Below the pieces are notes generated by a model that was given only the letters and a program-made list of their open reading frames with translations, had not been told where the DNA came from and did no database searches. Made by a program: the position numbers and the translations under genes. Shown here piece after piece: positions 6,852 to 14,512 of a stretch of DNA of 16,348 nucleotides. The DNA comes from DASZZY01 sp036260395 (GTDB lineage: Bacteria > Actinomycetota > UBA4738 > CALAEC01). The DNA lies in contig DASZZY010000130.1 in the NCBI GenBank assembly GCA_036260395.1, forward strand, positions 1 through 16,348, read 5' to 3'. How positions within the stretch are numbered: the first letter of the stretch is position 1; each line of letters starts with the position of its first letter.

Positions 6852-9275
6852 GTGGCAGGCCTGACCGGGAACCGCTGGTCGCTCGAAGAACTCCTCGAGC
6901 GCCTGGAGACGGCGCCCCGCGCACTGGAGCGCGAAACCTCCGCCGCCGATCCCCGGGCCGCTCGGCAAGCCGCCTCGGCTGAACCCGCGGACCTCGTCCA
7001 GGAGGCAGCCCGCGCGGCGGAGCGGGAAGCCGAGTCCCTTCGGCAGGAGGCGGCGCGGGAAGCGCAGGCCCTGCGCGAGGAGGCGGAGGACATCCGGCGG
7101 GAGGCCGAGGAGCACGCGGCCGCCGTCCGGGCGGACGCCGATGCGGCCCGACGCGAGGGGTACGAGCGAGCGGCGGCCGTCCGGGAGGAAGCGGCGCGGG
7201 AAGCCGACGTCATCCGCAGCAAGGCCGAGAGGTTCGCGGACCGGCTCCGGACGCGCGCCGAACACGAGGCGGAGACGCTCCGCGCCGAGGCCGAGATGCT
7301 CCGGGCCGAGGCGGAGCGCCTGAGACTGAACGCCGAGCGCCTCCGGCAGGAGGCCGAGACGCTGCGGGACGAGGCGATCGAGGAGGCACGGCGGATCCGC
7401 AGCGACGCGGAGGCGATCCACCGGGACGCCGAGCGGGCCCAGGCCGAGGCCCACGACGAGGCCCGGAGGGAGGCCTCCCGGCTCGTGGCCGAGGCCCGCG
7501 CGGTGGCGGCGCAAGAAGCCGAGAACCTGCGCTCGCGGGCCGCGACCGAGGCCGCGCGCCTCCGCGACGAGGCCGCCGAGGAGGCGGAACGGGCGCGGGG
7601 GCAGGCCCAGGCCGAGCGGTCCACGATCCTCGAGTCCGCCCGGGCGGACGTCATCCGAACCCGGTCCGAGGCCGAGGCCGACGTCGCTCGAGCCCGTACC
7701 GAGGCCAAGGCCGAAGCAACGCGCGTCCGGGACGAGGCGGAGGCCGACGCGGTCGCCGTGCGCGAGGCCGCTGCCTCGGACGCCGCTCGGCTGCGGGAGG
7801 AGACCGCCGCCGAGCTGTCGCGTCTCCGCGAAGAGGCCGCGGCCGCCAGGGTGCAGGCGCTCGCCGACGCCCGGATCGCCGCGGGAGCGTTGCACGATGA
7901 GGCCGAGGCCGAGGCCACCGCGCTCCGGCAACGAGCCGAACGGGACGCCGAGGCGGCACTCGCCGAGGCCCGGAGGCGTGCCGACGAGGAGCGTCAGCGC
8001 ATCGTCGTCGAGGCTTCGGCCCGGGCAGCGGACATCGTGGCGGAGGCGGATGGCGAGCGTGGGCGGATCCTGGAGGAGGCGCGCCGCGGGGCGAAGGAGC
8101 AGGCGGCCGCGATCGAGCGCTCGGCGGAAGAAGAGGCCGCGGCGCTCCGGGCCCGGGCGGGGCACGACGCGGAGGAGCGGGCCCGGGACCTGCTCGTGGA
8201 AGCGGAGGCGCGCGCCGAGGCCATGGCGGAGGACGCCCGGAGCGAGGCGGCCGGTCTCCGCGTCGAGGCCGAGGAGCACGCGGCCCGGGAGCGCGAGGGC
8301 GCCGCGGCGTTCGCCCAGCGGGTTCGCGAGGAGGCGGAGGCGGCGCGTCAGCGCACGCGCTCGGAGGCCGAGGCCCACGCGCGCCTCCTGCAGGACCGGG
8401 CTCGCGCCGAGGCGGACAGCCTCCAGGAGGCAGCCGCCGCCCACGCCGAGCGGATGCGCCGCGAGGCGGACACCCATGCGGAGCGGGCGCGGGACGAGGC
8501 CGTGGCCGAAGCGGCTCGGCTGCGGGCCGCCGGCGACGAGGAGCGGACCCGGATCATCGAGGCGGCCCGGGCGCAGGCCCGCTACGAGGCGGCCGAGATG
8601 AGGCACGAGGCCGAGCAGGAGGCGGAGCGGCTCCGAGCGAGCGCCGACGCTCGCCGGGCCCGGGCCGTCCCGGGCTCGGTCTCTCCGATCCACTCCAGCG
8701 AGATCGCCGCTCGTGAGTTCCCCCGCGCCGCTCGAGGATTCGACCCCGACGCGGTGCGCAAGTGGCTTCGGATGGTGGAGCAGTCGCAAGCGATCCTCGA
8801 GGACGAGTTGGAGGCGCTCAGCGGCCGGTGGATCGAGGCCGTGGAAGCCCTGCGGCACATCCGTGACGAGGTCGCCCGTGATCCGCGGGCTCGCCGTGAC
8901 GGCCGGGCCGCCGGCGAGGCATGGGACCGCGCGATCGAGGCGCTGGCGGCCACCCGCGGCGCGGTGCACAGCGCGTCGTTCGACACGCTCCTCGTGAGGA
9001 CCGCGCTGCTGGAGACGAAGCTGCGGCGCCGCCCCGGCGGGTACGACCCCGGCCAGGTGCGGCACCTCCTGGAGTCGGCCGCCGCACAGCTGGCCCGGCT
9101 CCAGAACCGCGTCGCGCTGCTCCTGGCCGAGAACGACGACCTGCGGTCCCGCCTGCTGAAGGGGGCGACCGACGGGGACGGCGACCCTCGCGAGCTGCTG
9201 GCCCGGAACGCCGACCACGGCTCGCTCCCCCGGCCGGGTGGCCGGGCACCTCACTTCCCCTTCGATGACGGCTGA
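6852..9275 (+). CDS. Large coiled-coil protein with C-terminal DivIVA-like motifs
   Basis: 807 residues. A short N-terminal region (1-46) with WSLEELLERLE is followed by an almost unbroken Ala/Glu/Arg coiled coil (about 47-605), then a C-terminal region with two DivIVA-type motifs: FPRAARGFDPDAVRKWL (623-639) and GGYDPGQVRHLLESAA (729-744), the second leading into a Leu/Asn/Glu-rich helix to about 769. The coil alternates heptad and hendecad units: between residues 64 and 182 the lengths read 11-7-11-7-11-11-11-11-7-7-7-7-11. Mixed heptad/hendecad coils are known in the actinobacterial filament proteins FilP and Scy, so a cytoskeletal or polar scaffold role is likely. No membrane segment or signal peptide. 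Start GTG 6852 is chosen for its GGGAGG SD at 6-nt spacing; GTG 6750 (GGGAAGG, 4-nt spacing) would add 34 low-complexity residues. It overlaps the next gene by 11 bp. Confidence 0.85.
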   Translation: MAGLTGNRWSLEELLERLETAPRALERETSAADPRAARQAASAEPADLVQEAARAAEREAESLRQEAAREAQALREEAEDIRREAEEHAAAVRADADAARREGYERAAAVREEAAREADVIRSKAERFADRLRTRAEHEAETLRAEAEMLRAEAERLRLNAERLRQEAETLRDEAIEEARRIRSDAEAIHRDAERAQAEAHDEARREASRLVAEARAVAAQEAENLRSRAATEAARLRDEAAEEAERARGQAQAERSTILESARADVIRTRSEAEADVARARTEAKAEATRVRDEAEADAVAVREAAASDAARLREETAAELSRLREEAAAARVQALADARIAAGALHDEAEAEATALRQRAERDAEAALAEARRRADEERQRIVVEASARAADIVAEADGERGRILEEARRGAKEQAAAIERSAEEEAAALRARAGHDAEERARDLLVEAEARAEAMAEDARSEAAGLRVEAEEHAAREREGAAAFAQRVREEAEAARQRTRSEAEAHARLLQDRARAEADSLQEAAAAHAERMRREADTHAERARDEAVAEAARLRAAGDEERTRIIEAARAQARYEAAEMRHEAEQEAERLRASADARRARAVPGSVSPIHSSEIAAREFPRAARGFDPDAVRKWLRMVEQSQAILEDELEALSGRWIEAVEALRHIRDEVARDPRARRDGRAAGEAWDRAIEALAATRGAVHSASFDTLLVRTALLETKLRRRPGGYDPGQVRHLLESAAAQLARLQNRVALLLAENDDLRSRLLKGATDGDGDPRELLARNADHGSLPRPGGRAPHFPFDDG

Positions 9276-10869
9276 CCTCTCGTCGGCCCTCGTCGTCGGC
9301 GGAACCGGGCCCGACGATCTCCGCCGGAGCGTCGAGTCGCTCACGACGCCGCCGCAGCGCACCTGGTGCGCGGTCGCCTCGCCGGAGGAGGCCGCGGCCG
9401 TGGCCGGCGTCGGGGTCCCGTTCGTGCTCGGGCCATGGCCCGGCCGCGCCGAGGCCCTGCAGCGGCTGTACGCGCTCGTGGGTGACGGCCTTCCGGAGGG
9501 GATCGTCGTCCTGCTGGCAGGCGGCACGATCCTTCGGCGGCGATTCCTCTCCCGGGTCCGGCGCGCCCTTCGCCGGGCCGCCGTGGTGCTGTCCACGCCC
9601 GGGCGCCGCCCGAGAGGGCGAACCGCGTCCGCGCCTCTCGGGCGGTTCACGGTGCGGCTGCTCACCGAGGCGGTGCTTCGCCCGACGTCCGGGACGGCGC
9701 TGACGACGTCGGCCCTGGCCGCGCTGGCGGACCGCGGATGGCTCGGGAGAGGCCGGCTGACGCTCGGGGAGGTCCAGAGCCTGGTGGGTCCGGCCGCCGT
9801 CCTGCCCCGATCGGTCGACGCCGCCCCATCGCCGGCCCGCCCGCGGTCGGGTCGTCGCCTCACAGTCACCGTGCTGATCCCCGCGTACAACGAGCAGGCG
9901 TGGATCGGCGAGACGCTCCGGAGCGTGCAACGCCAGACCCGCAAGCCGGACGAGGTGATCGTCATCGACGACGGCTCGACCGACCGCACGGCCGAAGTCG
10001 CGGGGCACTACGGCGTCCGGGTGGTCCGCGGCATCCGGGCGGGCTCGAAGGCCGGGGCTCAGAACCTGGCGCTCCCCCACGTGAGGACGGATGCGGTGGT
10101 CGTCGCCGACGCTGACACCGCCCTGCACGCCGAGGCCATCGAGCACCTGCTGGCCCATCTCGAGGCAGGGATGGACGGGGTCTCCGGAGGCGTGCTGCCC
10201 CGTTGGGAGCGAGGGGTCTGGAGCCGTGGCCGGATGATGGAGTACGCGCTGGGGCTCCGCCTCCACAAGCGGGTCCAGAGCCACCTCGGCACGCTCCTGG
10301 TCATATCGGGGTGCGTGGCCGCGTTCCGGACGGACGTCCTGCGCGAGATCGGCGGCCTCGACGCGACCACTCTCACCGAGGACCTCGAGCTCACCTGGCG
10401 CTTGCACCTGCTGGGGTACCGGGTGGGCTACGCGCGCGAGGGTCTCGCGTATCCCGTGGAGCCCTACTCGTGGCCGCTGTACAAAGCCCAGATGCGCCGG
10501 TGGGCCGGGGGCTTCTTCCAGGGCGTCCTGCTGCACCGGCGGAAGTTCCGGCGACGTCCGATGCTCGGGTTCCTGGTGGTGGCGGCGATCTGGGACATCG
10601 TCTCGCCGGCCATCCTCCTGGCCACCTTCGCCGCCCTCGTGGCGGCCGGGGGGCTCGGCGAGCACTGGCAGACGCTGTTCCTGTGGCAGGCCGCGATCCT
10701 GGCGATCGGCGCCGTGCTGGCCTCCCGGGTCCTGGGCGTCCGGCGGACGCTCCAGGCGCTGCCCGCCTACACGCTGATCCTCTACCTGGGCCAGTACTTC
10801 TACCTGGAGGCGTTCCTCCGCGAGTTCGTCCTCCGCCGACGCCGGACGGACTGGGTCAAGGGGCACTGA
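9265..10869 (+). CDS. Membrane-bound processive GT2 glycosyltransferase with extra N-terminal domain
   Basis: Polymerises or transfers sugars from a nucleotide-sugar donor at the membrane, in the style of poly-GlcNAc, hyaluronan or cellulose synthases. 534 residues from ATG 9265. The active GT-A domain starts near residue 199 (VTVLIPAYNE) and has IDDGSTD (234-240), DAD (282-284), TED (371-373) and QMRRW (409-413), i.e. the D,D,D,Q(Q/R)xRW set of processive GT2 enzymes. Three membrane segments follow (about 460-525). Residues 6-180 look like a second, degenerate GT-A fold in which the DxD is replaced by AGG. The gene overlaps the coiled-coil gene by 11 bp and has no SD, so translation is probably coupled. 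GTG 9238 is an alternative start adding 9 residues. The polymer cannot be predicted. Confidence 0.88.
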   Translation: MTADLSSALVVGGTGPDDLRRSVESLTTPPQRTWCAVASPEEAAAVAGVGVPFVLGPWPGRAEALQRLYALVGDGLPEGIVVLLAGGTILRRRFLSRVRRALRRAAVVLSTPGRRPRGRTASAPLGRFTVRLLTEAVLRPTSGTALTTSALAALADRGWLGRGRLTLGEVQSLVGPAAVLPRSVDAAPSPARPRSGRRLTVTVLIPAYNEQAWIGETLRSVQRQTRKPDEVIVIDDGSTDRTAEVAGHYGVRVVRGIRAGSKAGAQNLALPHVRTDAVVVADADTALHAEAIEHLLAHLEAGMDGVSGGVLPRWERGVWSRGRMMEYALGLRLHKRVQSHLGTLLVISGCVAAFRTDVLREIGGLDATTLTEDLELTWRLHLLGYRVGYAREGLAYPVEPYSWPLYKAQMRRWAGGFFQGVLLHRRKFRRRPMLGFLVVAAIWDIVSPAILLATFAALVAAGGLGEHWQTLFLWQAAILAIGAVLASRVLGVRRTLQALPAYTLILYLGQYFYLEAFLREFVLRRRRTDWVKGH

Positions 10870-10877
10870 GGTTCGTG

Positions 10878-10889
10878 GAAAGGAGGTGA
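10878..10889 (+). promoter_or_regulatory. Full-length Shine-Dalgarno of the small membrane protein
   Basis: GAAAGGAGGTGA is complementary over 12 nt to the usual bacterial 16S rRNA 3' end, and AGGAGG ends 8 nt before TTG 10895. It decides the TTG start over the GTG at 10886, which lies inside the SD itself. Confidence 0.8.
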
Positions 10890-10894
10890 GGGGA

Positions 10895-11107
10895 TTGTCG
10901 CATCAGCAGCCACCGGTGCAGCTCGGAGGGGCCGCCGTCCTGGGCGCGTCCGCCGGGAAGCAGCTCGCGGTCACGGGCGGTCAGGCCGTGAAGGGCCTCG
11001 TCCTGCTGTGCGTCGGGCTGGCCGCCGCCGGCGTCGCGCTCCTGCGGCGTGGGCGGAAGCTCGTGATCGAGGCCGGCCACCCGCTCGAAGGAAGGAGCGA
11101 GGAGTAG
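10895..11107 (+). CDS. Small single-pass membrane protein with LAVTG motif
   Basis: A 70-residue protein that I do not recognise. TTG start, set by an unusually complete SD 8 nt upstream. Residues 1-23 are a Gln/Gly/Ala-rich segment, then LAVTG (24-28), a hydrophobic segment (about 34-50) and RRGRK (51-55), then a 15-residue polar tail. The order LAxTG, hydrophobic helix, basic cluster is that of a class E sortase sorting signal. However, there is no N-terminal signal peptide and the tail after the basic cluster is longer than usual, so a plain membrane peptide is equally likely. It follows the GT2 gene by 25 nt and is probably cotranscribed; a small accessory subunit of the synthase is one possibility (inference). 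Confidence 0.7.
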   Translation: MSHQQPPVQLGGAAVLGASAGKQLAVTGGQAVKGLVLLCVGLAAAGVALLRRGRKLVIEAGHPLEGRSEE

Positions 11108-11111
11108 GGGC

Positions 11112-11156
11112 CGGGGCCGCCCGGGGCTCCGCCGGCCGTTCCCCCGGGCGGCCCCG
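11112..11156 (+). terminator. Strong GC inverted repeat, probable terminator
   Basis: A perfect 15-bp stem: CGGGGCCGCCCGGGG (11112-11126) pairs with 11142-11156 around a 15-nt loop. It begins 4 nt after the stop of the small membrane protein gene. There is no T tract, so it would be an L-shaped or non-canonical terminator of the kind common in GC-rich actinobacteria. It separates the glycan block from the ABC transporter. Confidence 0.7.
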
Positions 11157-11200
11157 CCTGGCCCGACCGATGAGTTCGGTCACGCCTGCCCGTCCTACCA

Positions 11201-11264
11201 CCGAGGCACCCTCGGAATGGCTGCGGGTTCCGTGCGGTTGTGGAACCCCCGGTGGGACCCACCG
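11201..11264 (+). promoter_or_regulatory. Three consecutive dyads upstream of the ABC exporter
   Basis: CCGAG/CTCGG (11201-11205 and 11211-11215), GGGTTCC/GGAACCC with a 10-nt loop (11225-11231 and 11242-11248), and CGGTGGG-A-CCCACCG (11250-11264), which ends one base before the exporter SD (AAAGGA, 11265-11270). DrrAB-type exporters are often controlled by a repressor binding dyads close to the start, and the last palindrome is placed where an operator could be. Hairpins acting in the mRNA are the alternative. No regulator gene lies next to it. Confidence 0.4.
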
Positions 11265-11278
11265 AAAGGACGGGAGCG

Positions 11279-12286
11279 ATGACCGAGATGATCCGAACGT
11301 CGGGGCTCGTCAAGCGGTACGGGAACGTGACCGCGCTCGACGGGCTCGACCTGATCGTCCCCAAAGGGACGGTCCTGGGGCTGCTGGGCCCGAACGGGGC
11401 CGGCAAGACAACTGCGGTCCGCATCCTGAGCACGCTGCTGGACCCCGACGGGGGGACGGCCGAGGTGGCGGGACTGGACGTCCGGGCGGAGCCGGGGAAG
11501 GTCCGGGAGCGGATCGGCCTCTCGGGCCAGTCCGCCGCCATCGACGAGCACCTCACGGGATTCGAGAACCTGGACATGGTCGGACGCCTCTACCACCTGG
11601 GCCGGAAGCGGGCCCGGTCCCGGGCTCGCGAGCTGCTGGAGCGGTTCGACCTGTCGGAGGCGGCCGATCGCCCCGCGAAGACGTACTCCGGCGGGATGCG
11701 GCGCCGCCTGGACCTGGCGGCGGCCCTGGTGGCCACGCCGGAGGTCCTGTTCCTCGATGAACCGACCACCGGGCTCGATCCGCGGAGCCGGGCGCAGATG
11801 TGGGAGACGATCGAGGAGCTGGCCCGGGGCGGATCGACGGTCCTCCTGACCACCCAGTACATGGAGGAGGCCGATCGTCTCGCGGACAACATCGTGGTCA
11901 TCGACCACGGGCGGAAGATCGCCGAGGGCACCGCCGACCAGCTCAAGGCCCAGGTCGGGGGCGAGCGCGTCGAGATCGTCCTGGAGGAGGAGGCGGATCT
12001 TCCCGCGGCGGAGTCCTGCCTCGCCCTGGTCTCGGAGGAGGAGGTTCGGGTCGACGAGCCGACCCGAACGGTGACGGCCGCCGTAACGGGCGGGGTCGAC
12101 GTCCTCGGGCGGATCCTGCCGATGCTCCGGGAGAAGGACATCACGGTCGTGGACATCGGCCTCCGCCGGCCCACCCTCGACGACGTGTTCCTGTCGCTCA
12201 CGGGCCACGTCGCCGAGGAAGTACAGAACGGTTCCGCGGCCGATGCGCCGGCTCGCGAGATGAGGGAGAAGGAGACGATCAGATGA
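11279..12286 (+). CDS. ABC transporter ATP-binding protein, DrrA family
   Basis: The cytoplasmic ATPase of an exporter. 335 residues: Walker A GPNGAGKTT (37-45), Q-loop Gln84, signature YSGGM (136-140), Walker B VLFLDEP (156-162), and TTQYMEEADRLAD with Gln193 in place of the usual switch His, as is common in the DrrA (daunorubicin resistance) family. The region after about 230 is the family's C-terminal extension. ATG 11279 is used because AAAGGA lies 8 nt upstream; an earlier in-frame GTG at 11240 falls inside a dyad. It overlaps the permease gene by ATGA (12283-12286), so the two are made together. The substrate (drug, lipid or glycoconjugate) is not determined. Confidence 0.93.
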   Translation: MTEMIRTSGLVKRYGNVTALDGLDLIVPKGTVLGLLGPNGAGKTTAVRILSTLLDPDGGTAEVAGLDVRAEPGKVRERIGLSGQSAAIDEHLTGFENLDMVGRLYHLGRKRARSRARELLERFDLSEAADRPAKTYSGGMRRRLDLAAALVATPEVLFLDEPTTGLDPRSRAQMWETIEELARGGSTVLLTTQYMEEADRLADNIVVIDHGRKIAEGTADQLKAQVGGERVEIVLEEEADLPAAESCLALVSEEEVRVDEPTRTVTAAVTGGVDVLGRILPMLREKDITVVDIGLRRPTLDDVFLSLTGHVAEEVQNGSAADAPAREMREKETIR

Positions 12287-13089
12287 CACAGCTGGGCCTG
12301 TCGTTCTCAGACGGCCTCGTCGTGGCCAAGCGCAACCTGATCAAGATCAAGCGCGTCCCGGAGATCCTGATCTGGACCACGATGTCGCCGATCATGTTCG
12401 TCCTGCTGTTCGCGCTGGTGTTCGGCAACGCGATCGAGGTCCCGGGTGTGGATTACAAGGAGTACCTGATCGCCGGGGTGTTCGCGCAGACGGTGCTGTT
12501 CGGTTCCACGTTCACCGGCGCCGGCCTCGCCGAGGACATGACCAAGGGAATCATCGACCGGTTCCGGTCCCTCCCGATGTCGCGCTCCGCCGTCCTGTTC
12601 GGCCGCACCGCCAGCGACATCGCCTACAACGCCACCTCGATCCTGGTCATGACGATCACCGGGCTGATCGTCGGGTGGCGGATCCACACCGGTCCGATCG
12701 ACGCGATCCAGGGCTTCCTGCTGCTGCTGCTGTTCTCGTACGCCGTGTCGTGGATCATGGCCCTGGTGGGGTTGAAGGTGTCGAGCGTGGAGGTCGTCCA
12801 GAACGCATCGTTCATGTTCATCTTCCCGATGACGTTCATCGCCAACACGTTCGTCCGGCAGGATCTGCTCCCGGGGCCCCTGCGGGTGTTCGCGGAGTGG
12901 AACCCGGTGTCGGCGGTGGCCCAGGCGGTGCGGGAGGCGTTCGGGAATACCGGCACGCTCCCCGAGCCGGAGGTCTGGTCGCTGGCCAATCCCGTGGCGT
13001 ACTCGCTGATCTGGGTCGGGATCATCCTGGCGGTCTTCGTCCCGCTGTCGGTTCGCCAGTACCGGAAGGCGGCGTCCCGGGCGCGGTAG
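12283..13089 (+). CDS. ABC-2 type permease, DrrB family
   Basis: The membrane subunit partnering the preceding ATPase. 268 residues with six predicted membrane segments (about 28-48, 61-81, 112-131, 143-164, 172-190, 239-257). The cytoplasmic EDMTKGIIDRFRSLPMSR stretch (84-101) is the typical coupling-helix motif of Drr-like permeases. ATG 12283 overlaps the ATPase stop, and AAGGAG lies 8 nt upstream. It converges on nuoN with only 8 bp between the stops, so no dedicated terminator fits there. Confidence 0.92.
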   Translation: MTQLGLSFSDGLVVAKRNLIKIKRVPEILIWTTMSPIMFVLLFALVFGNAIEVPGVDYKEYLIAGVFAQTVLFGSTFTGAGLAEDMTKGIIDRFRSLPMSRSAVLFGRTASDIAYNATSILVMTITGLIVGWRIHTGPIDAIQGFLLLLLFSYAVSWIMALVGLKVSSVEVVQNASFMFIFPMTFIANTFVRQDLLPGPLRVFAEWNPVSAVAQAVREAFGNTGTLPEPEVWSLANPVAYSLIWVGIILAVFVPLSVRQYRKAASRAR

Positions 13090-13097
13090 CCGTCCAC

Positions 13098-14510
13098 TCA
13101 GCCCGGAAGCAGGCGCGAGACGTCGAAGCCGCCGAGCAGGGGCTCCGCCAGGATCCCGAACACGACGACGCCGGCGGCGGAGGCCGCGGTCCCGATGCGG
13201 GCCCAGCGGCCCAGCGCCGGCAGCGGGCGCCCGGCCAGCGGGTGGAAGTACGCCGGGGCCAGCACCCTCGCGTAGTACGCCAGCGAGACCACCGAGTTGG
13301 CGACGGCGAGGACGGCCAGCCAGGTGTAGCCCGCATCGATCGTGGCGCCGAACAGCGCCAGCTTGGCCCCGAAGCCCGCGAGCGGCGGGATCCCCACCAG
13401 CGACAGGAAGGCGATCACGAGCGCCAGGGCGAGCGCCGGGTGGCTCGTCGCCAGCCCGGCGTACCGCTCGCGCCGGGCCTCGCCCCGGAGCTCGACCACC
13501 ACGCCGAAGGCGGCGATGTTCGCCGCCGCGTAGGCGATCAGGAAGAAGAGCAGCGAGGGGACCGCCAGGGAGCTGCGCCCGAGGGCCACGACGGCCATCA
13601 GCCCGTAGCCGGACTGCGAGACCGCGGACCAGCCCAGGAGGCGCCGGACGTCGTCCTGCCACAACGCGGCCAGGTTGCCCAGCGTCATGGTCGCCGCGGC
13701 CAGCACGGCGACGAGCGGCCGCCACCCCACGCCCCCCTCGGGCAGCACCAGCGCCAGGCGCCCGATCGCCACCAGGGCGCCGATCTTGGGCGCCGTCGTC
13801 AGGAACGCGGCCACCGGCGCGGGAGCTCCCTCCGCCACGTCGGGCATCCAGGCGTGCGCCGGCACGGCCCCCAGCTTGAACGCAACGCCCACGACCACCA
13901 GGCCCGCCGCGGCGACCAGGGCCACGGGGTCGGCCCCCTGGAGGCTCCCGCGGAGCTCGCCGAACAGTGTCGAGCCGCCCAAGCCGAACAGCAGCGCCAC
14001 CCCGAAGAGCATCCCGGCGTTGGTGAGCGCGCCGAGGAGGAAGAACTTCATCGCCGCCTCGCCGGCCTCGGCGGACCGCCGGTGATAGGCGGCCAGCACG
14101 TAGCCTGTGGCCGAGGCCAGCAGGATCCCGAGCACCAGCTGCATGAGGTCCGTGGCCCCGGCGATCACCACGGCCCCCAGCGCGGACATCAGGAGAAGCG
14201 CGTAGTACTCGCCGTGGCGGGGATCGGAGCGGAACCACTCCACCGAGAGCGCCACGGCCAGCGCCGTCGCGCCGAGGACGATCAGCTTCGCCCACACCGC
14301 CGCGTCGTCGACGGCGTAGGTCCCGAAGAAGGTCGTGCCCTGGCCGCCGCGGAGCATCGGCAAGGCCGCCGCCGCGGTGGCCCCCAGCGTGATGAGCGAG
14401 ACCACCGCCGCGCCGGCCTGGAGGCGCCGGGGCGCGAACAGCGCGTACAGCAGGACGGCCACCGAGCCGCCGAGGAGGATGAGTTCGGGGGCCACGGACC
14501 CGACCGGCAT
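13098..14510 (-). CDS. nuoN: NADH-quinone oxidoreductase subunit N
   Basis: An antiporter-like, proton-pumping membrane subunit of complex I. 470 residues and about 14 hydrophobic segments. The Mrp-type core is clear: KFFLLGAL with K155, AFKLGAVPAHAWMPD, EGAPAPVAAFLTTAPK, then WSAVSQSGYGL and GFGAKLALFGATIDAG with the late-helix Lys. ATG 14510 starts 2 nt after the nuoM stop. Odd point: where NuoN usually reads LG(L/I)ELxS with the fifth-helix glutamate (E. coli Glu133), this protein reads LGILLAS, with Leu130 (codon at 14121-14123). It is the last gene of the nuoL-M-N unit. Confidence 0.93.
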   Translation of the reverse strand: MPVGSVAPELILLGGSVAVLLYALFAPRRLQAGAAVVSLITLGATAAAALPMLRGGQGTTFFGTYAVDDAAVWAKLIVLGATALAVALSVEWFRSDPRHGEYYALLLMSALGAVVIAGATDLMQLVLGILLASATGYVLAAYHRRSAEAGEAAMKFFLLGALTNAGMLFGVALLFGLGGSTLFGELRGSLQGADPVALVAAAGLVVVGVAFKLGAVPAHAWMPDVAEGAPAPVAAFLTTAPKIGALVAIGRLALVLPEGGVGWRPLVAVLAAATMTLGNLAALWQDDVRRLLGWSAVSQSGYGLMAVVALGRSSLAVPSLLFFLIAYAAANIAAFGVVVELRGEARRERYAGLATSHPALALALVIAFLSLVGIPPLAGFGAKLALFGATIDAGYTWLAVLAVANSVVSLAYYARVLAPAYFHPLAGRPLPALGRWARIGTAASAAGVVVFGILAEPLLGGFDVSRLLPG

Positions 14511-14512
14511 CC

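Noticed and set aside
6686..6982. A plus-strand frame covering the leader and the start of the coiled-coil gene
   Set aside because: No properly spaced SD, and its second half is read out of frame through the coiled-coil coding sequence with a degenerate composition.
6735..9989. A very long open frame (over 1000 codons) on the strand opposite the coiled-coil and GT2 genes
   Set aside because: It spans two well-supported genes, has biased Arg/Leu/Gly composition and no recognisable domain. Long antisense frames are expected opposite Ala/Glu/Arg-rich, GC-rich coding DNA.
11160..11185. T-tract after the 11112-11156 inverted repeat to make a classical intrinsic terminator
   Set aside because: The downstream sequence is GC-rich without a run of T, so only a non-canonical terminator can be claimed.
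12307..14295. Long minus-strand frame across drrB and nuoN
   Set aside because: It crosses drrB in antisense and nuoN in the wrong frame, and its product is low-complexity. Both genes it overlaps have clear family motifs.
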